Assembly: GCA_022818135.1 (NCBI GenBank)
Contig: JAFMSR010000003.1
Coordinates: 37,368,854-37,432,853 of the forward strand
Origin: Saxidomus purpurata
Taxonomy: Eukaryota > Mollusca > Bivalvia > Venerida > Veneridae
Direction: 5' to 3'
Length of the DNA stretch: 64,000 bases
Within the stretch, counting starts at the first letter, position 1. Each line of letters starts with the position of its first letter. The notes under the pieces are model-generated. The model worked only from the letters and a program-made list of their open reading frames with translations, was not told the origin of the DNA and ran no database searches. A program made the translations under genes and the position numbers. Below, in pieces: positions 1-12,300 of this stretch.

Positions 1-105
1 AACACAACGCCGGAAAATCGTTTGTTTTTGATAATTCATAATTTTGATAAGTTTGAATTAAGAAATGTACTTTAAAATGCAAGACGGCATGCAAGAAAAA
101 AGTTT

Positions 106-243
106 CCATCATGAGACACTTGGCTCAGATGGAATATCCGTCACCTCGGGTAACTGTTTTACGGGAACTCGGCAGAGCCTCGTTCCCGCCAAAACAGTTA
201 CCCTCGGTGACGGATATTTCGATCTGAACCTCGTGCTCATGAC
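106..243. repeat. Long imperfect palindrome (fold-back/MITE-like)
   Basis: Arms 134-168 and 182-217 are inverted copies (ATATCCGTCACCTCGGGTAA against TTACCCTCGGTGACGGATAT), and the pairing extends outward with gaps (TCATGAG near 110, CTCATGA near 237). The GC content is higher than the surroundings. Start of the window, no TSD visible. Confidence 0.75.
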
Positions 244-267
244 AGAAATTATTATTCTACATATACT

Positions 268-1258
268 GTTATAGACAGTAGTGGAGCAGTATCCAGGTTG
301 TGCAGAAGTCTGTTACAGACAGTAGTGGAGCAGTATCCAGGTTGTGAAGAAGTCTGTTACAGACAGTAGCTGAGCAGTATCCATGTTGTGCAGAAGTCTG
401 TTACAGACAGTAGCAGAGCAGTATCCAGGTTGTGGAGAAGTCTGTTACAGACAGTAGTGGAGCAGTATCCAGGTTGTGCAGGAGTCTGTTACAGACAGTA
501 GCGGAGCAGTATCCAGGTTATGCAGAAGTCTGTTACAGACAGTAGCGGAGCAGTATCCAGGTTGTGCAGGAGTCTGTTACAGACAGTAGCGGAGCAGTAT
601 CCAGGTTTTGAAGAAGTCTGTTACAGACAGTAGCGGAGCAGTATCCATGTTGTGCAGAAGTCTGTTACAGACAGTAGCGGAGCAGTATCCAGGTTTTGAA
701 GAAGTCTGTTACAGACAGTAGCTGAGCAGTATCCATGTTGTGCAGAAGTCTGTTACAGACAGTAGCGGAGCAGTATCCAGGTTGTGCAGAAGTCTGTTAC
801 AGACAGTAGCAGAGCAGTATCCAGGTTATGCAGAAGTCTGTTATAGACAGTAGCGGAGCAGTATCCAGGTTATGCAGAAGTCTGTTATAGACTGTGAGTA
901 GCGGAGCAGTATCCAGGTTGTGCAGGAGTCTGTTACAGACAGTAGCGGAGCAGTATCCAGGTTGTGCAGAAGTCTGTTACAGACAGTAGCGGAACAGTAT
1001 CCAGGTTGTGCAGAAGTCTGTTACAGACAGTAGCGGAGCAGTATCCAGGTTGTGCAGGAGTCTGTTATAGACAGTAGTGGAGCAGTATCCAGGTTATGCA
1101 GAAGTCTGTTATAGACAGTAGCGGAGCAGTATCCAGGTTATGCAGAAGTCTGTTATAGACTGAGTAGCGGAGCAGTATCCAGGTTGTGCAGGAGTCTGTT
1201 ACAGACAGTAGCGGAGCAGTATCCAGGTTGTGCAGAAATCTGTTATAGACAGTAGTGG
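268..1258. repeat. 44-bp satellite array, about 22 copies
   Basis: Unit: gttacagacagtagcggagc followed by agtatccaggttgtgcagaagtct. Two copies carry 'gactg(tg)agtagcgg' length variants (889, 1159). The array ends about 85 bp before the LTR element. Confidence 0.95.
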
Positions 1259-1345
1259 TGAAGGGCTAAAATTGTTGGAAGTTTGGCTACAAAGTGTTTT
1301 TGTTGGCATGTTCATGCCACAGTTAAAATATTGCATTAATCAACA

Positions 1346-3059
1346 TGTCGAGAACTTGACATTTTGTGTTTTGTATATATGATGACGTAACAATGTTTCT
1401 GGTGCATAAAGTACCATTTGTAGATGCGTAATTTTGTTATCTCACTTTTCTGAAAGTTTCATGATTAGAAAGGGAATAGTTTTGAGGCAATTCTGTAGAT
1501 TGAGATTGCAAGTCGGAACTCAATATTGCCAAAATTGAAAATCCTTTCTTAGTCACTATTTTGGTTCATTATTCAGCAAATTATGACTGTACCTTATGTA
1601 TATATTGATATCATTTACTCATAAAGAGTCTTAGTGTTTAATTATGTTGATTTATAGAGAGTTTTGTAAAACTGCATTCTAAGTGATGCTGGTCGGATGC
1701 TAAAAATAGACCAAATATAAGAATGCTTCAAAGCTATCATTTTGAGTCAGTCAGCATAATTTTAAGGCTGCCATATTATTATATATATTAAAACCTTTGT
1801 TTGTGAGGAATTTCACAACATGACATGCAGGAGTTTGTCTGCAAACTAAGTTTATCTTCTTTCTTTTCATTCTGCTAGGCTGTATCTTTATGTAACAGGT
1901 GCTTGGAAAATGAATATCAGCTAGTTTAATATGTTAACAAGAAGTTAGTGGCAAATGGTTGAAGAGCTAGGTTTTTGAATAGTAAGGCTTTGTTTTAAGT
2001 ATATTTTTGTATTTTTTGAGACCTTTAATTTGTTGTAATTGGCAAAATCAGCTCTTAGAAGTGACCACTCATTTTGGTCAGCCATTTTGATTTTTCCCCA
2101 TTTTTGGAGGGAGAGAAATAGCTGCTATTTTAATTGCTTTAAAGAATTATCTGGTTGTTGAGACTTATGTGTTAGTGTGCATAGTTTTATATAGATTACA
2201 TATAAATATTTTGTTTTTGATGACAATTTTTGGTTTTGTTGCTTTTGTTGGAAAATGTAATTTATGGGAGGAGTTAGAGTTTAAATGCCAATCATGTGAA
2301 AAATTAGATTGGTCTTTTAGCCAATCAGAAGACAGCATTTCTTCTCCTCTATATAAGGCCTGGATCCCTAGGCTTATGAGTTTTTTAACTTTTGGACTTT
2401 TTGGCACTATGGACTAAAACTAGTAAATTCTATTCAAAATTAATACAGAAATTAATTACATTAGAGTGACAACAATTAGTTAATATTTTTGATGAGTAAA
2501 CTCTGAGAATAAAAACAATGAAAATTTGGAATTTTATCATGGAACTTTATTGGACATGAAGATTTCTCTGGGAATAATTTTAACTAAATATCTTACGTTG
2601 TGCTTGAATATTCTCAACATCCTAAACAGGCACTTTTGTGATACAGTTTAAGATTGGTGTGTAAACTATGAAAACAAGACATAACATTTGAAGCACACTG
2701 AATAACTCTTAGACTTTTTGTAAATATATGTAGAACTTGTTGCTGAGGTAAAATAAATGTATGAAAACAAATGGTGTTGGCTTTTTCAACGGAGTAGTTA
2801 AGGAATGAAAGGGAGATAACAAATAAGAAAACTTGATCCCAGAACTTAAGCCATTTACCCTGGCAACACAGAACAATTTGAACAATGGAACATTTGATGC
2901 ACTCGGCTCTTGAACCCCGAGTGTAAAAGACTTCTGACCGGTCTTATAAATGGTCAGTGGTGTCGGTCATCCTGATTAATAAATTGAAAGCCCACGAACT
3001 AAGTCTATTCCGAGGATCATTTGAAACCGAGCTTGCCCCCGAAGGGCAGGTTTACCACA
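1346..3059 (+). repeat. 5' LTR, 1,714 bp
   Basis: Begins TGTCGAGAACTTGACA and ends TTTACCACA. Contains CCAAT (about 2319), TATA box tatataa (2350-2356) and AATAAA (2752-2757), so the transcript start is probably near 2380. By eye it differs from the 3' LTR at about ten sites, e.g. ttcttct/ttcgtct before the TATA box and a T-run length change at 2380. Confidence 0.95.
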
Positions 3060-3061
3060 AC

Positions 3062-3080
3062 TGGCGTCAGAAGCGGGGAT
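3062..3080 (+). promoter_or_regulatory. Primer binding site, tRNA-Leu-like
   Basis: TGGCGTCAGAAGCGGGGAT starts two bases after the 5' LTR. The 3' end of tRNA-Leu species predicts TGGTGTCAGAAGTGGGAT, so only a few positions differ. tRNA identity is inferred. Confidence 0.75.
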
Positions 3081-3276
3081 TTTCAACACTGGAATACTAT
3101 TAATTCAGCCATTGGAAATCATTAAAATTTGTGAACCAATTCAAATGAAACTTGGAATTGCAGTGAATTTGAAATAAGGTTGGAGTTATAATTTTCAGTT
3201 TATAATTACTGAATTAAGGAACTACCCCTTGAAATCTAAGAAGTTAAACATTTCATTACTAATACTAACATTTTCT

Positions 3277-4060
3277 GAAGGAGATCTCGGCTGTTGAGAA
3301 CCTTCACTTTAGTTGCTAAGTAAATTTTATTTAATTTTTGAAGGAGATCTCGGCTGTTGAGAACCTTCTATATATTTTTACAGGTAGCGCCGTTTGAACT
3401 TTAGAGCTAGTTCCGGCACATTTTTACTCTTTCTGTTCTATCATAAGTTGCCTGCATTTATTTTACTTTTTGTAGCGCTGTTTGAACAGCCTAAGAGCTA
3501 GTTCCGGCAAATTTTTTCTCTTTTTCTACTCTATTGTAGGTTAAGTGCATGCATTTATTTTTACTGTTTGTATAGAGCCGTTTGAACTCTAGTTCTAGTT
3601 CCGGCACATTTTTTCTCTTTTTCCTTTCTATTAAAAGTTGCATGTTTTATTTTTATTATTTGTAACGCTGTTTGAACAGTCTTAGAACTAGTTCCGGCAC
3701 ATTTTTTCTCTGCTTCCATTCTATTGCAAGGTGCATGCATACATTGAAGGAGATCTCTGCTGCTGAGAACCTTCAATTTAGTAACTTAGTCAATTTTAGC
3801 AGATTAGTGAAATTTTCTTTCAATTTCTGAAGGAGATCTCTGCTGCTGAGAACCTTCAGCTTAGATATTAAGTACAATTTCTGAAGGAGATCTCTGCTGT
3901 TGAGAACCTTCAATTTAGCTGCTAAGTTAATATTTGAAGGAGATCTCTGCTGTTGAGAACCTTCAATTTACTAACACTTTTCGAAGGAGATCTCTGCTGT
4001 TGAGAACCTTCTATTTACAAACACTTCTCGAAGGATATCTCGGATGTGAGAACCTTCTTA
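3277..4060 (+). repeat. Eight small palindromic repeats in the retrotransposon leader
   Basis: Eight copies of a 29-nt unit GAAGGAGATCTC..GCTG..GAGAACCTTC start near 3277, 3340, 3746, 3829, 3882, 3935, 3983 and 4030. Each has complementary ends (GAAGG/CCTTC) and can fold into a short stem. They sit between the primer site and gag. The last copy is degraded (GAAGGATATCTCGGATGTGAG). Confidence 0.88.
3384..3720 (+). repeat. Four-copy leader repeat of the retrotransposon
   Basis: Four copies of a ~95-bp unit with CGCTGTTTGAAC, GAGCTAGTTCCGGCACATTT and a T/C-rich tail, starting near 3386, 3473, 3572 and 3663. They lie between palindrome copies 2 and 3. Confidence 0.8.
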
Positions 4061-4206
4061 TTGCTAACCTTTAAGGGGGTAGTTCTTGTGCCAAAGTGTT
4101 AAGTTGTATGGATTGAAAGAAAAGTGATACTATTTTAAGAATATGAAAGTTGAGGAGTTTCTGACCTATTCTAGTAATAGTGAGAGTGAATAATTTATTC
4201 ACTAAA

Positions 4207-5274
4207 ATGGATCTTGGTTCTGGAGCTCTATCTACTCTCCAGCAATTTGGGGACTCTGAAAGTCCACCATCCTCAGAGAATATGGTACCAGGTAGCCAGA
4301 ATATAGAAATGAACGAACACATGGGATCTTGTCATAATTATGGACCTACCACTATTCCAATTTTTAATGACAGGAATCATTCAAAAGACTTCAAACCCAG
4401 AACACCGTCATTTGATGGCAAACCCGACACCTGGGAGCCATTTCTTCCGCAGCTAAGGCTTATGTCACGCAATTTTGGCTGGAATGATGACACATTTCGG
4501 GAACAATTACTATTTGTGATAAAAGGAGAGGCACTACTGTTTGTGTCAAATCTCCCACCTACAGTACTAGAGGACACGTATGGCTTAATTTGCATTATGG
4601 GACAGCAGTTTGGGCAGTGTCTACTAGCAGAGACTCATAGGGCTAACCTATACAACTTGAAGAAGCAATCCAAAGAAACCCTTCAGCAATATGGTGCTTG
4701 TGTTAGCCAATTAATGTCAAGGTCATACCCATGTATGCAGGGTACACCTATATTTGAAACTCTGGCCATTGAACATTTACTGAAGGGCCACCATAACCAA
4801 AAGATTGCATATGAAATTCTCACTAAAAGACCCAGGGATATGACAGAGGCTATGAACATGATTAACTGGCATGAGGCCTGTTGTCAACACACAGTGAAAT
4901 CCTCTGGGCTACGACAACTTTATAAAAGAAGGACAAGTGAAACTAAGGGGAAATATGAAAATGAAACATCTGTTTCTAAAATGAGGCATATTTACAGCAG
5001 AAAAACTGTAACTGAAGAGAGAATCAACCAATTATGGCGTGAAATGCAGAATTACGCCACACAACCGTTTGAAAAAATAGTCACGGTTGGATCAGATGAA
5101 GTACCAGAGAATAGAACGAGATCACAAAGTGACTGGAAGCACAAGCAGGACCCAGGATGTTTTCGCTGTAATGAAAGGACTCATATAGCACCACGTTGCC
5201 CCATGAACTTTCGTTCAAAGAAAAACAGCTCTGGAAAGCAACAGTCACAGGAAAACAAGGAAGGGCTGTGTTAG
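4207..5274 (+). CDS. gag: Gag-like protein of the LTR retrotransposon
   Basis: 355 residues from ATG at 4207 (an in-frame extension to 4180 has no ATG). From about residue 66 it reads PSFDGKPDTWEPFLPQLRLM, the 'F.G....W..F...' capsid motif of Ty3/Gypsy Gag proteins. Near the end is one zinc knuckle CX2CX4HX4C (Cys318, Cys321, His326, Cys331), followed by a basic tail rich in Lys, Ser and Gln. No protease motif follows and the frame closes with TAG. The reading frame is intact, as expected for a young element. Confidence 0.88.
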   Translation: MDLGSGALSTLQQFGDSESPPSSENMVPGSQNIEMNEHMGSCHNYGPTTIPIFNDRNHSKDFKPRTPSFDGKPDTWEPFLPQLRLMSRNFGWNDDTFREQLLFVIKGEALLFVSNLPPTVLEDTYGLICIMGQQFGQCLLAETHRANLYNLKKQSKETLQQYGACVSQLMSRSYPCMQGTPIFETLAIEHLLKGHHNQKIAYEILTKRPRDMTEAMNMINWHEACCQHTVKSSGLRQLYKRRTSETKGKYENETSVSKMRHIYSRKTVTEERINQLWREMQNYATQPFEKIVTVGSDEVPENRTRSQSDWKHKQDPGCFRCNERTHIAPRCPMNFRSKKNSSGKQQSQENKEGLC

Positions 5275-6750
5275 ATGTTTACAGTGCACCCCATGACAAT
5301 TTGAATACATTTAAAAGCATAAAGGGGAATAACTTCTGAACTGTTCTGTTAAGAATGATATAAAGGATGAAGTGTTATATTCCCCAAAGAAGATATTACA
5401 AACAGTGTAAATAATAATACATCTACTTTCTATGTAGGAACTTACTAGATTTTATATTTATGTGTTCCAGGTGACATTGACATTTATAGTGAGGAAATGT
5501 TTATAGACTCACTTGGATACAATTTTAGTTTAAATAATAATACATGTACTTTCTATATATATATATAGGAACTTACTAGATTTTATATTTATGTGTTCCA
5601 GGTGACACTGACATTCATATTGTGGAAATGTTTATATACTCACTTGGGAACAATTTTAAGGTTTATTTAAATATCTTTAAATAATGGTGGATTATTACTA
5701 TATGCGTTGTGCCTTTACTGTTGGTATCAGTAGAACTGAGCCATTTTGTTTTTTCTGTTTTTGTGTATTTTTCTTGTAAGCGGTGGGTGCGCCACCTTTT
5801 CGAAGGTTGGGGTATGTCCAGTCTGTCATTAGGGTGAAGTGATTTGTGATAACACTTCACTGCTTCGGCAACTAATGGGGCTTACTTTATTGTTTCCTGG
5901 TTTGCGCAGCCAGAGGTTGTTAGGTGATACCTTAAATTTATAGATTGAACACTTATCTGTATCTGGTATCACCTGAGGTTTGTTTTGTCATGTTAGGATT
6001 TTATGAGGCTTCACGGCCTTGGTGCTGTTTGAGTACTTATATGTTACATTCTTAGTGTATTCAACAGTTATATACTGTGTAAGGCATAAGTACTTTAAGC
6101 ATTTATTTTTGGCTGGTTTGAGTATTGAAAGAAGCCACTACTTTTGATTTTTGGTGACACTTAATTTAATGCTTTCAAAAGTTAGGCATTTCTGTGTTTA
6201 CCAAGGTTGTCTGTTGGTACAGTCAGTAATTAAATTGCCAGATTGAACACTTATCTGTCTCTTTACTGTCTGGGGGTGACTGTAAGTGTATGGTAGTACT
6301 TCTTTGGTAGGCATGTAAGAGTAAGGTTGCACATATGGTAAGAGTACATTATTATGATTGGACTGATAATGCCTTAAGTCTAAAATTTTGGATGGAACTT
6401 GATGATAAAAGTATATATTCATGATAAAATTTTTGTATTTTTCATTCAGAAAATACTGCTCCAATTTGAATGTGATAAAGGTGATGTATTTTGAGCCCAC
6501 TAGCCGGCATGAGAGCAGAAAGTTTAGAGGTCTGAGTTGTATATATGTCCGTATCTTTGGGAATACTTTGAATCATGCTATTTGTTATTGAGTTTGAATA
6601 TATTTGAGATTATTGTTTTTGTAATAATAAAACAAAACATTGCTACTTGATGCATAATTTCAGTTACCTGAAATGGTATTTTTGTTGCATTCCGGGGTCG
6701 GAATGGAATGCATTTTGGGTAAAATGCATTTTTTCCCAAGGGGGAGCTGT
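5275..6750 (+). other. Noncoding 3' interior of the LTR element
   Basis: 1.48 kb with no ORF above about 100 codons on either strand and no pol motif. It holds a two-copy tandem duplication of ~123 bp (5409-5531 and 5532-5655, with 'ggaacttactagattttata' in both) and two copies of 'gattgaacacttatctgt' (5943, 6241). Confidence 0.75.
6738..6750 (+). promoter_or_regulatory. Polypurine tract before the 3' LTR
   Basis: AAGGGGGAG lies a few bases before TGTCGAG of the 3' LTR, where plus-strand priming is expected in LTR elements. Confidence 0.7.
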
Positions 6751-8466
6751 TGTCGAGAACTTGACATTTTGTGTTTTGTATATATGATGACGTAACAATG
6801 TTTCTGGTGCATAAAGTACCATTTGTAGATGCGTAATTTTGTTATCTCACTTTTCTGAAAGTTTCATGATTAGAAAGGGAATAGTTTTGAGGCAATTCTG
6901 TAGATTGAGATTGCAAGTCGGAACTCAATATTGCCAAAATTGAAAATCCTTTCTTAGTCACTATTTTGGTTCATTATTCAGCAAATTATGACTGTACCTT
7001 ATGTATATATTGATATCATTTACTCATAAAGAGTCTTAGTGTTTAATTATGTTGATTTATAGAGAGTTTTGTAAAACTGCATTCTAAGTGATGCTGGTCG
7101 GATGCTAAAAATAGACCAAATATAAGAATGCTTCAAAGCTATCATTTTGAGTCAGTCAGCATAATTTTAAGGCTGCCATATTATTATAGATATTAAAACC
7201 TTTGTTTGTGAGGAATTTCACAACATGACATGCAGGAGTTTGTCTGCAAACTAAGTTTATCTTCTTTCTTTTCATTCTGCTAGGCTGTATCTTTATGTAA
7301 CAGGTGCTTGGAAAATGAATATCAGCTAGTTTAATATGTTAACAAGAAGTTAGTGGCAAATGGTTGAAGAGCTAGGTTTTTGAATAGTAAGGCTTTGTTT
7401 TAAGTATATTTTTGTATTTTTTGAGACCTTTAATTTGTTGTAATTGGCAAAATCAGCTCTTAGAAGTGACCACTCATTTTGGTCAGCCATTTTGATTTTT
7501 CCCCATTTTTGGAGGGAGAGAAATAGCTGCTATTTTAATTGCTTTAAAGAATTATCTGGTTGTTGAGACTTATGTGTTAGTGTGCATAGTTTTATATAGA
7601 TTACATATAAATATTTTGTTTTTGATGACAATTTTTGGTTTTGTTGCTTTTGTTGGAAAATGTAATTTATGGGAGGAGTTAGAGTTTAAATGCCAATCAT
7701 GTGAAAAATTAGATTGGTCTTTTAGCCAATCAGAAGACAGCATTTCGTCTCCTCTATATAAGACCTGGATCCCTAGGCTTATGAGCTTTTTTTTACTTTT
7801 GGACTTTTTGGCACTATGGACTAAAACTAGTAAATTATATTCAAAATTAATACAGAAATTAATTACTTTAGAGTGACAACAATTAGTTAATATTGTTGAT
7901 GAGTAAACTCTGAGAATAAAAACAATGAAAATTTGGAATTTTATCATGGAACTTTATTGGACATGAAGATTTCTCTGGGAATAATTTTAACTAAATATCT
8001 TACGTTGTGCTTGAATATTCTCAACATCCTAAACAGGCACTTTTGTGATACAGTTTAAGATTGGTGTGTAAACTATGAAAACAAGACATAACATTTGAAG
8101 CACACTGAATAACTCTTAGACTTTTTGTAAATATATGTAGAACTTGTTGCTGAGGTAAAATAAATGTATGAAAACAAATGGTGTTGGCTTTTTCAACGGA
8201 GTAGTTAAGGAATGAAAGGGAGATAACAAATAAGAAAACTTGATCCCAGAACTTAAGCCATTTACCCTGGCAACACAGAACAATTTGAACAATGGAACAT
8301 TTGATGCACTCGGCTCTTGAACCCCGAGTGTAAAAGACTTCTGACCGGTCTTATAAATGGTCAGTGGTGTCGGTCATCCTGATTAATAAATTGAAAGCCC
8401 ACGAACTACGTCTATTCCGAGGATCATTTGAAACCGAGCTTGCCCCCGAAGGGCAGGTTTACCACA
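6751..8466 (+). repeat. 3' LTR, 1,716 bp
   Basis: Copy of 1346-3059 at roughly 99% identity by eye. TATA box 7755-7761, AATAAA 8159-8164. Open stretches of 80-125 codons inside both LTRs on both strands are repeated copies of each other and do not look like genes. Confidence 0.95.
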
Positions 8467-8470
8467 AACA

Positions 8471-9192
8471 GTTTATAATAATATGCACATATTTTACTAC
8501 CCAAGATGAAGGAGAAATAGATTTAAGAATACATGTAATATTGCAAGAGAGAAAGATATACTTACCTACAGCAATTTACATTTTGTATTTAGTACTTCAA
8601 TTATAAAGATGTTAAAAAATCGTTTTCAGTACTTTAGTCTATTCTTAAAAGTTGAACTCTTCAGAGCTTATTGAATGTATTGCCATATATGTGTGCCCTC
8701 ATTTCTGAGTTGCCCATGCAGGGTCACTAGAAAGAGAAATACCTTATACATGTACTGTGTATTACTGTTCTCACTCTCTCTTTTGACATTTATTTGAGTT
8801 CTACTATGTGCACACAAGTGTCTCACAAACTTTTGCCTGTATACAGTTCAGCTTATTTCACGCCTTATGTCTGTGATCTCTATAAACATTCTGCTTTTAA
8901 CAGAAACAAATGTCAAATGTGAACATTTAAAAGCCTTATATTCACCTTATATTCGCCTGTTTTGTTGGAGTCTTTCCTTTGTATAACTTGTTAATTTACA
9001 AAACAGTTAACATGTTTGTTGTCTTTGATCTTTTGTTCTACATGTGAAGTTTATACATGTATTATTAAATTAGAATTACACATATAGTGCTTATATGGTT
9101 TAGATAAAATTTTTAGAAAAAAATACATGTAATTAGACTTGGGGATACTATAGAATTTAAAATTTCTGTATTTAATTACTGCTTGTTTTCAG
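8471..9192 (+). other. Intron sequence before exon 1
   Basis: AT-rich, no repeat or coding evidence seen. Confidence 0.6.
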
Positions 9193-9362
9193 GGCCTGAA
9201 AGGTATGATGAAATAGATGGTATCCCATCTGCTGATATAGGGGAACCAGAGATCAGTACTGAAGAAGAAGGTCTGTGTACGTACATGATATTTTCATCAC
9301 CAGACAAACTCATGGTAAACATTACACCACCCGCCATCAATATCATCAGAGATGTTTTACAG
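9193..9362 (+). CDS. VPS13: VPS13 exon 1 of window (partial gene, internal exon)
   Basis: Acceptor tttcag, donor CAG|gtacgt. Starts with the last two bases of a codon (GG) and ends in phase 0. Encodes 56 residues with SSPDKLMVNITPPAINII, which matches the pre-VAB rod strand of VPS13A (family pattern DVNISP..). The preceding exon is left of position 1. Confidence 0.88.
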
Positions 9363-12300
9363 GTACGTATAAGAGAAAAATCTCTGTCGAAGAAGACAAT
9401 ATTTGGTGTCTTAATAATTTAGCAAGTAACCTAGGTATAAACTTAAACTTATACATAAACTCACCGTTTGCACACAAATGGGGAAATGTATTGTCAGCAC
9501 TTTTTCTGTCCATCTGTTCTGATATTTCTAGATCATAACTTGCAAAGTATTGAAGGGTTGGTACTTCACACAATAATAGAGGAATTGAGAAGTACAATGG
9601 CAAAGAACCATAACTTAAGCTAACCCCATTTTTGTGTTCTCCCCCTCAATGTAAAAGATTGTCGAAGCATAACTTGGAAAATATGTAAATTGTCTTGATA
9701 CTTCTTACAGTGGAATAGGTCATTGAGAGGAAGTACAGTGAAAAAGGAACACAACTCTAGCTGATCCAATTTTTGAATTATCTCCTTTTGTCTTTTGAAA
9801 TTATGTTTCTCTGAAACATAATTCCAAAATCATGAAGCAGATTTACTTGGTATTAGACTTGTGATAGAAGATATTTAAAGAAAGTGCAGTGTCTAATAAC
9901 CTTAACTTTGAGAATGGTCTTCCTTTATCATGTGAAATTATGCTTGTAGGGAACATAGCTAAAAACCATTTGTCAGATTTACTTGATATTTTAACTTATC
10001 ACAATAATAGAGGAAATTGAAAGGACGCACAAGTTTTAAGAATCATAACTTTATCTGAGTCTATGACTGAATTATGTCCCTTTAATATTTTTTAATTTGC
10101 TTGTCTACAATTACAATTTTCATGCAGATGAATGTAATTTTGTGTGCTGTTTATCTGAAAAGGTATCCATTGGTGTTATTGTGGGGGTGGAGCACCGGGG
10201 GGGTCGGTCGGTTGGGGGGGGTCGTGTTGCATTTCCTGTCCGAGCATAACGAAAACTACTAGTTGGATCAATAGGGGGGGGGGGGGGGGGGGGGGGGGGA
10301 GAAGTGGGGGGGGGGCAAGAACTATAACTCCTGAATACAGAGAGCCCTGTACTTTTCCTTGTCGCATAACTGAAAACCTGTGGAATAATACAACTCATCA
10401 ATGGTCAGCTTGGAGGAGTGCGGCACTATCATAACTCCATCTTAAAACAGAGTTTGCCCTTGTACTTTTCCTTGTCCGGCATACTTGAAACTCTGGTAAT
10501 AATACAACTTCTATGGCATTGGGGAGTGCGGACAGAACATACCCAGTGAGAGCCCTTGTACTTTTCCTTGTCCGGCATAACTTGAAACCTGGTGGAATTC
10601 AATACAACTTCTCAAGATCAACACACTAGAAATGCAGTACAAGAACTATACTCATCTTGGTATTACTGGTTTGCCCTTTTACTTTTCCTTTCAGCATAAC
10701 TTGAAAACACTAGTGGATAGTACAACCTCATACAAGGTCAAGACATTTAGAGGAAGTGCAGTGCATCAGGAACCATAACCCACTTGACTCATTACAGAGA
10801 ACCCTTTGTACTTTTCCTTGTCCGGACATAACTTGAAAACTACTGGTTGGATCAAACAACTCATACAATGGTCAAGCACAGTGAGATGCATGCACAGTAA
10901 CCAAACCCATCTGCTATTACAGGGTGCCCTGTTTGCAAGGTTTATGTTACTACGAACTTCTTCAGTTTAAAAGCAATCCTTTTGGTATTAATCACATTTA
11001 GTGATAGCTCTAGTTGATGCTCCTGTATTCACTATTTTTGATTCATCATACCCCAATACATAAAATTTAAAATGTTCAAGAATACCATGACTTATGACCC
11101 TTTTTTATGAAAAATAAGCTGACTTTGTGAATATACAGGACACCAAATATAATTTCTTCTATTCTTTTTTGATGTACTTAAGAATGAAGTCGATTTATGG
11201 TGCATGAACATAGATCTGTTTGTTTGTAATTGTGTTGTCACCTTTCTGCTTTGTGTTATGTTGTAAAGTCTTGCAAGCGATAGCTACGTACCTAGGTCAT
11301 TCATGTTAATTTAAATCTAGCTTCTGAATTTGGCAGATTGTTGACAAATAGCTAGACTAGATTGGAACTGTATACGACTACACTGTCTAGAAATGGCCAT
11401 CTTAGTATTGAGTGAATTTACAAATAGGCCTTCCAATCACTGGATAATATTTCAGTAAATGAAATGGCCAAATTACTACTTAATTGATTACAGTCCTGTT
11501 CATTTTTATTATCATTATATTTTCAATTATAATTTTTTCAGCATTGGAAGGTTTGTATTTCACTGTTACTAACCTTTGACCTTGGAAACCTAATATATAA
11601 CCTGGAAAACCTAACATCTAACCTTGGAAACCTAACATTTCTTTGCTGTAGACTCATCCATTGGTTATTGTGGGTTTCAGGACACAACATTGCTGGAAAA
11701 TTTATTTTTATTCCTTTTATTTTTCCAGATTAAAACTTAACTTAGTCCATACCTTGCTTTATGCATATATTTGATGGTGTACCATGTGGGAGTCTCTGCC
11801 TTGATACTTTTGCCATAGTGATCAGTGTAGATTTACCTGTACATGCAGAAATATCTGGTCATAATTATGTCTCCTGCCTAGTGGTGGGGAGTTTGTCCCC
11901 GCAACTTCTCCTACATGCCTGGATGGATTTTACTGAAACATGGTAGAAATGTTGTGGTGCATGTCATCAGGATTTTTGGCTTCATTGATTTTTGTACAAG
12001 TTATAGGACTTTGAAGATTTTGGCGTATATATTTATAGATATATAGTTTACATATATATCATTATTTATATTAAAAATATTCAGTAACATCTTTTCCACA
12101 CCTGCTTGCTAAATTTTCTTAAAACTTTACAGGAAGAATCAGTATGAAGTATAGTTGTGCATATTATAATTTTGGGTCACTAGGTCACAGGGACTTGAAA
12201 ACAGAAAATCTTGTCTGTGCTTCTTCTTAAATAGCCCTTGCCAGATTGTCATAAAACATCAGTATGAAGTCTAGTTATGCATTTATAATTTGGGGTCACT

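Larger units (their letters stand above)
1346..8466 (+). mobile_element. Complete non-autonomous LTR retrotransposon (gag only)
   Basis: Direct repeats of 1,714 and 1,716 bp with TG...CA ends flank a 3.69-kb interior. Flanks carry a 4-bp duplication, aaca (1342-1345 and 8467-8470). A primer binding site follows the 5' LTR, and a purine run precedes the 3' LTR. The only long ORF is gag-like; 5275-6750 has no protease, reverse transcriptase, RNase H or integrase. The element therefore depends on enzymes from elsewhere. It sits in sense orientation in a VPS13 intron. The Gag layout (domain then a single CCHC knuckle) is of Ty3/Gypsy style. Confidence 0.93.

Noticed and set aside
2165..2417. 80-82 residue ORFs inside the LTRs (also 7570-7947)
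   Set aside because: Present in both LTRs and on both strands, overlapping the LTR promoter; no protein family features.
5275..6750. Hidden pol gene in the retrotransposon broken by frameshifts
   Set aside because: I looked for protease, RT and integrase motifs in all frames and saw none; the space is also too short.
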